Below, piece after piece: positions 59,711-64,000 of a stretch of DNA of 64,000 nucleotides. Source of the DNA: Thermopolyspora flexuosa (lineage in GTDB: Bacteria > Actinomycetota > Actinomycetes > Streptosporangiales > Streptosporangiaceae); the NCBI RefSeq assembly GCF_006716785.1, contig NZ_VFPQ01000001.1:4960001-5024000 (forward strand), given 5' to 3'. Each line of letters opens with the position of its first letter. The stretch's first letter is position 1. The notes under the pieces are model-generated. The model searched no databases. It had not been told where the DNA came from and worked only from the letters and a program-made list of their open reading frames with translations. The position numbers and the translations under genes were made by a program.

Positions 59711-61858
59711 CTACTTGGCCCGGTACTCGCGCTCGTAGACCCCCGCCAGGTGATCCTGCAGCTCGGCGTGGCGGAACTGGTAGAACGGACCGACCGCCCG
59801 CAGCAGCCCCAGACGGTGGACGTCATCCAGGAACGGCATCAACGCCCGCGGCAGCAGACCCGCGAACGCCAGCCTGTAGGTCACCACCAGGTAGGCCGGC
59901 CAAGCGCGATGACGTCCGCCCACGAGTGCGCCTCCCAGCCCGCCGACGAACGCGCACACGATCCCGATCGCCAGCCCGAACGCGGGTCCGTCCTCGAGTC
60001 CGCCGGCGATCCCGCCGGTGAGCCCGAACACGATCCCGGTCATGGCGGCGCGAAGGAGATTCACCACGCGATCGGCCCGCCAGCCGCTCATCGGCGTCGT
60101 CGCCGCGTCGTCGCGGGCGGGCCGCTCCATCCAGCTCACGATCCCGGCCGCGATCCCGATCCCGGGCCCGACCAGGACCCCGCCCCAGAGCCCGAACGCG
60201 AGCCAGGTCACGAGCCCGATGCCGAGCCCGCCGACGAGCCCGATCACGATGTCCAGGGTCGACGAGGGTCCCCGGCCGCGTACCCGGAGGGCGGCGAATC
60301 CCGGACGCTTGTGCTGCCAGGAGGCCGCCTCCGACCAGACCAGGAGTCCGACCATCAGCCCGACCACGGCCCCGGCCAGGGACCCGAGCGCGAGCCCCGC
60401 AGGCGGTCCCAGCTCGAGTCCGACCATGAGGCCGAACACGAGCCCGGCCACGACACCGCCCATGAGGCCGGTGACGAGCCCGACCACGACGCGGGTCGCC
60501 GTCGTGAACAGTCCGGTGGCACGGGCAAGCTGCCACCACGCGAAGTCGCGGGTGGGCGGGCTCCCGTCTCTCGGGTGACTCATCAGATGGGCCAGGTACG
60601 CCAGCCATCTCCGGACGCGGTCGGGATCGTGGCGACGGCGTGGCCGGAACGGCTCCTGCCGCTCGACGGAGGGATCGCGCGTCGCGATGAGGGCACCGAC
60701 CAGATGGTCGTACAGGTGGGCGCGCAGCGCCGCCGCGTCAGGGAAAGCGTGCGAGTCGAGCAGCGGCGTCACATCGGCGCGAGTGCCTGCGTAGACCGTA
60801 CGCAGCAGCCACAGGCCCAGCGGGGTGGCGCACATCTCGGCCAGCGCCGCCGACGGCCCGCTCGGCGGAGCGGCCGCGGTGAGCGCGGCGAGGATCTTCT
60901 CCCAGGCCTGTCCCGGTTCGGGTGGCAGACAGCTGCGGAGATAGCCCGCCGCGGTCCGCGGGTCGACCGGGTGGGTCCGGATGACCAAGGCGGAGGTGAG
61001 CACGTCCCCCGCCTGGCCGATTGCTTCGGCGTACTCGCGGCTGCGGCAGGTGAGGATGATCTGGTCGTCGCGGCCCAGGTACCGGTTGAGCGCGGTGATG
61101 ACGGCCGCCTGCGCGGACGCCGGCAACTCGTCCAGACCGTCCAGAACAGGGAGAATGTGCCCGCCGGTGGCCAGCCGCCGTGGCATGTCCGGGCCATGGT
61201 CGGGCGCACGCAGCAGCGGATAGCCGTCCGCCAGCCGTTCCGCCACCCACTCGTGCAGGCGGGGAGCGCGGGCGGCGTCCCAGCCGGCGAGCGACAGCAG
61301 TACCGGAACCGGCTCACCGGCGGCACGGGTGGTGACGAGTTCGCGGACCAGGAGCACCGCCAGCGTGGTCTTGCCCGAACCGGGCCCGCCGAGAATGACG
61401 AGGCGGCGCCGCCGTAACGCCCGGAACGCCTTGGCGAGGGCGGCCACGTCAGCGCTTGAACCACTCAGATACAGGGACGCGGGAGTGAGGTTCTCCGGGC
61501 GGTCCATGACCTTGGTGTCTTCGGTCACCGACCAGCGCACCGGGATCGGGGCGGGGTCGTCCAGCGACCGCAGGACCGCCTCGTCGCCCCACTGCCTGGC
61601 GATCTGCTCGGCCAGCACCTCCTTGGCGCTCTCCAGGGCATCCGCCCCTGCCGGATACGTTCTGGCCGAGCTCTGCCGCCCGGTCTCCCGTAGCGACAAG
61701 GCGAGGGCGGCGGCGGAGATGACGACCCCCACCAGATCCGCGATGTGGGGCCGCTCGTCGGACGAGACCGCACGGGCCACGACCAGCACCATGCCGATGA
61801 GTACGGCTCCTGACCCGACCGCCAACGCGATCGCCAACCAACGCCTGCGCCGCCCCAT
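59711..61858 (-). CDS. NACHT-domain NTPase with multiple membrane helices
   Basis: 715 residues. Two N-terminal membrane helices (about 7-30 and 41-56), then a STAND/NACHT NTPase: Walker A GGPGSGKTT (157-165), Walker B ILPVLDGLDELP (235-246), sensor LTCRSREY. The C-terminal half (about 450-660) is a chain of very Gly-rich hydrophobic segments (LVTGLMGGVVAGLVFGLMVG), ending in FYQFRHAELQDHL. Such proteins act in signalling or antiviral defence in actinomycetes. Start ATG 61858 with GGAG upstream; GTG 61888 is an alternative. Confidence 0.85.
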   Translation of the reverse strand: MGRRRRWLAIALAVGSGAVLIGMVLVVARAVSSDERPHIADLVGVVISAAALALSLRETGRQSSARTYPAGADALESAKEVLAEQIARQWGDEAVLRSLDDPAPIPVRWSVTEDTKVMDRPENLTPASLYLSGSSADVAALAKAFRALRRRRLVILGGPGSGKTTLAVLLVRELVTTRAAGEPVPVLLSLAGWDAARAPRLHEWVAERLADGYPLLRAPDHGPDMPRRLATGGHILPVLDGLDELPASAQAAVITALNRYLGRDDQIILTCRSREYAEAIGQAGDVLTSALVIRTHPVDPRTAAGYLRSCLPPEPGQAWEKILAALTAAAPPSGPSAALAEMCATPLGLWLLRTVYAGTRADVTPLLDSHAFPDAAALRAHLYDHLVGALIATRDPSVERQEPFRPRRRHDPDRVRRWLAYLAHLMSHPRDGSPPTRDFAWWQLARATGLFTTATRVVVGLVTGLMGGVVAGLVFGLMVGLELGPPAGLALGSLAGAVVGLMVGLLVWSEAASWQHKRPGFAALRVRGRGPSSTLDIVIGLVGGLGIGLVTWLAFGLWGGVLVGPGIGIAAGIVSWMERPARDDAATTPMSGWRADRVVNLLRAAMTGIVFGLTGGIAGGLEDGPAFGLAIGIVCAFVGGLGGALVGGRHRAWPAYLVVTYRLAFAGLLPRALMPFLDDVHRLGLLRAVGPFYQFRHAELQDHLAGVYEREYRAK

Positions 61859-62323
61859 AGCCCCATTCTCCGGTAACGCCAGAGGCACGTGGAGAAAGAG
61901 AACGAACCGCGACGGGACGATCCTTACGTCACCAGGGCCGCCGGCCGACCGAAACCCCGTACACCACCTTCAGACGACATTCCGACAAACGTCACAAGTA
62001 CCGAAAGCCCGGAAAGTCGGACAGCCAAAACAGCGCAAAACCTTTACGCCCGCGCATGGTTCCCGGTCACCCAATGCCATTTCGAATCACATGTTGATCT
62101 AGAGCACCAACCGGACCGGAAACCGAAGCGAACCGACGACGATGACGGGTTCGGCGCCGCAACCGGTGCATCGGAACCGATCAGGAACTCTGAGTGGGAC
62201 CGAGCGGGACGGTGTCACTCCACGAGCGCGGCCGCCACGAATCCCTCACCCTGACCGGTGACCACCCGGCGAAGTGGAGTTATAACCGAGGAAAGCCGAA
62301 CCCGACGATTCTGCGAGGGATCC
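61859..62323. promoter_or_regulatory. Divergent intergenic region, NACHT / TcmP
   Basis: 465 bases, lower in GC than the flanking genes, with no gene of its own. It must contain the promoters of both divergent genes; no specific operator recognised. Confidence 0.4.
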
Positions 62324-63475
62324 GTGGGAGATGCGGCACCCGAATCAGGTCCGAGCGGTTTCTGGGACGGCAAGAAACCCGCTGCCGTCCTGAAGCACGA
62401 ACTCCTCCGTCGCTACCTCCCGGTCTTCGTGAGCAAGACGGGCAGCACGTCTCCCGACGGGAGGGTCGTCTACTTCGACGGGTACGCCGGTGAGGGCCGG
62501 TACAAGGACAACTCCGAGGGTTCCCCGCTGATCGCGGTACAGGTCGCTCGGCAGCAGGCGGCCCAGAGCTCACCCCGTCGCCTGGGCATCTTCCTGACCG
62601 AGAAGCAGCGTGCGGTGTTCCACCGGCTGTCCGCGATTCTCCGCGAGGAGGCCTCCGACGTCACCGTCGTCCTGAAGCATGGAGACGTCGCAAAACACGT
62701 CAACGACGTGATCGACTTCGCCAGGTCCTACCCGTTGTTCGCGTTTCTCGATCCGTACGGCACAGGGCTGTCCTATGAGGCGGTACTCACGTTGCTCAAC
62801 GGCCGCCCGCGGAGCACCAAGACCGAAGTCCTGATGAACTTCTCGGCACACTTGGTCCGGCGGGTGGATCGTGCCAACGAGAAGAAGCTGCGCAACATCG
62901 ACCGGGTGTGCGGCGGCTCCTGGTGGCGGACGGTGTTCTTCCGGCACCACTCCCCTTCGCGCGGTACGGACGCGGTGGTGGCCGACTATCGCCTACGGGT
63001 GTGCCGGGACACCGGTTGCGGCAGCTGGGTCGTGCCGGTCCGCAATCACGAAAGCCACGAGCCGGTCTATTACCTCGTGTTCTTCAGCAGACATCGGGAC
63101 GGCCTCTGGGCGTTCGGCGAGGCGCTGTCACTGGCGATGACCGAATGGCGGCGTGCGTGCTGGAAGCGAGCGACCACCACGACCGACGAGCAACCATCGT
63201 TCGGGTTCGAAGACGAGCTTTTCAGAGACCGCGAACGCAAGCTCGAACGCGAATGGGTGGAGACCATCACCGCCAACCTGGCGGCGCTGATCGAGCGGGA
63301 ATCCGCCCCGTTCTCCGTGATCGCGAAATACCCGGAGATCATGGGGGAGACGCTGGGCCTCGCCCGGGGGAAGCACATCCGCGAGGCGATCAAGCGACTG
63401 CACGGGGAGGGCCTGACGTCGACGGAGGGCAAGGGCAGGATCGACACGATGGTGATCAGGCCCCCACGCTCGTGA
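62324..63475 (+). CDS. Three-Cys-motif partner protein TcmP
   Basis: 383 residues from GTG 62324 (GAGGGA 3 bases upstream); GTG 62258 in frame is possible. Family features: [20 protein letters not shown] at the start, [25 protein letters not shown] (methyltransferase-like DPYG) and a C-terminal winged-helix-like segment ([15 protein letters not shown]). TcmP proteins co-occur with Gp37/Gp68 (DUF5131) proteins, as here. Function unproven; a nucleic-acid modification role is suspected. Confidence 0.87.
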   Translation: MGDAAPESGPSGFWDGKKPAAVLKHELLRRYLPVFVSKTGSTSPDGRVVYFDGYAGEGRYKDNSEGSPLIAVQVARQQAAQSSPRRLGIFLTEKQRAVFHRLSAILREEASDVTVVLKHGDVAKHVNDVIDFARSYPLFAFLDPYGTGLSYEAVLTLLNGRPRSTKTEVLMNFSAHLVRRVDRANEKKLRNIDRVCGGSWWRTVFFRHHSPSRGTDAVVADYRLRVCRDTGCGSWVVPVRNHESHEPVYYLVFFSRHRDGLWAFGEALSLAMTEWRRACWKRATTTTDEQPSFGFEDELFRDRERKLEREWVETITANLAALIERESAPFSVIAKYPEIMGETLGLARGKHIREAIKRLHGEGLTSTEGKGRIDTMVIRPPRS

Positions 63476-64000
63476 CCCTCCCCCGCCGGTACCGCGCCGG
63501 CATCTCGTCCCAGGTACGGCCGTCGAGCTCCCGTCCACCGGCCTTGGGGGTACGGCCGCCCCACTGCTTGAAGAAGAACGCCACGCCCTGCTCCAGGCAC
63601 TGATCACGCAGCTCCCGGACCCAGCGAGGATCCATCGGCCGGTGTCCGGGACCGCTCTCGCCCCCCGCGATCACCCAGTCGATGCCGGTGAGGTCCAGCG
63701 GCCCCAGCGGGCCCAGCAGCGGCTCACAGGACAGGAAGCGGACGGTCGCCGGCACCGCCCGCAGGTCCTCCAGCCGGTCGACCTGGCCGCGGGACTCGAT
63801 CGAGACGCCCATCCACACGTTCTCCGGCCACGGCAGTTCGGGTGCGATGCGCCGTAACCGGCGGGACCGCTTGGTGAGGACCTGGTAGGTGTGGCGGGGC
63901 GTGTCCGCCATCACCTGGAAGACCCTCATGACGAACTCGCGCGGCACCCGCGCGTGGAAGAGATCGGACATCGAGTTCACGAAGACCGTCCGAGGCGTCC
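63456..64000 (-). CDS. Gp37/Gp68 family (DUF5131) protein, partial at window edge
   Basis: The C-terminal 181 residues are visible; the N-terminus, where the three-Cys motif lies, is beyond the window. Signatures: [43 protein letters not shown] and [15 protein letters not shown], then FKQWGG. Radical-SAM-like family found in phages and genomic islands. Its 3' end overlaps that of TcmP by 20 bases in tail-to-tail orientation. Confidence 0.9.
   Translation of the reverse strand, partial: TPRTVFVNSMSDLFHARVPREFVMRVFQVMADTPRHTYQVLTKRSRRLRRIAPELPWPENVWMGVSIESRGQVDRLEDLRAVPATVRFLSCEPLLGPLGPLDLTGIDWVIAGGESGPGHRPMDPRWVRELRDQCLEQGVAFFFKQWGGRTPKAGGRELDGRTWDEMPARYRRGRVTSVGA

Overview
The window is high-GC actinobacterial DNA. 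Gene order and content suggest a Streptosporangiaceae-type (possibly thermophilic) actinomycete: an MFS-thymidylate kinase fusion next to topA and holB, a SigE-type sigma factor with a WD40-like partner, a chaplin-type surface protein, and a thiopeptide cluster of the Thermobispora/Planobispora kind. The species cannot be fixed from sequence alone.

Layout. 1-300: a two-repeat CRISPR-like remnant. 700-2300: formamidase fmdA and zinc-ribbon fmdB. 3.1-4.8 kb: two copies of an unexplained 144-bp element flanking a small coiled-coil gene. 4.9-6.2 kb: metK. 6.5-14.4 kb: one minus-strand catabolic operon (NCS1 permease, hydantoinase/oxoprolinase A, three tandem DUF917/S-methyl-thiohydantoin desulfurase-type proteins, PucR regulator). 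14.6-21.2 kb: an OmpA-like lipoprotein, an AlkZ-like glycosylase, a ketopantoate reductase, a secreted FG-rich protein and two decayed genes (imine-reductase C-terminus, frameshifted dprA). 21.5-26.2 kb: a secreted zinc protease, a membrane protein, a GntR regulator divergent from a coupled pair of tiny genes, a RidA-like protein, a HEPN-like fragment and tRNA-Thr. 26.3-37.3 kb: housekeeping genes (peptidase, RicT/PSP1, sigma factor, holB, MFS-tmk, topA, DUF5703). 37.6-44.8 kb: an eight-repeat chaplin, an M20 peptidase, tRNA-Leu, and a TROVE/VWA-like protein with its coupled partner.

46.9-57.6 kb holds a complete minus-strand thiopeptide core cluster in the order F-G-E-A-B-C-D: RRE/ocin-ThiF protein, YcaO cyclodehydratase, SagB-type dehydrogenase, precursor peptide, split LanB glutamylation enzyme, elimination enzyme, and [4+2] pyridine synthase. 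Inferred pathway: F presents the precursor to G (thiazolines), E oxidises them to thiazoles, B and C make dehydroalanines from Ser, and D builds the pyridine and releases the leader. The precursor core (residues 37-57) matches no core I recall, and its Cys-Ser-Cys motif lies unusually far from the first core Ser. A perfect TGGGAGCGCTCCCA palindrome, the CebR/CelR cello-oligosaccharide operator, sits just downstream of the only good promoter of the cluster, which suggests cellulose-responsive control. I see no resistance gene or intact exporter; downstream lie only a HAD hydrolase and a truncated ABC-2 permease.

58-64 kb: a thioesterase, a 38-residue ORF translationally coupled to a CPBP membrane protein, a NACHT NTPase with many membrane segments, and a TcmP / Gp37-Gp68 (DUF5131) tail-to-tail pair, possibly a small conflict island.
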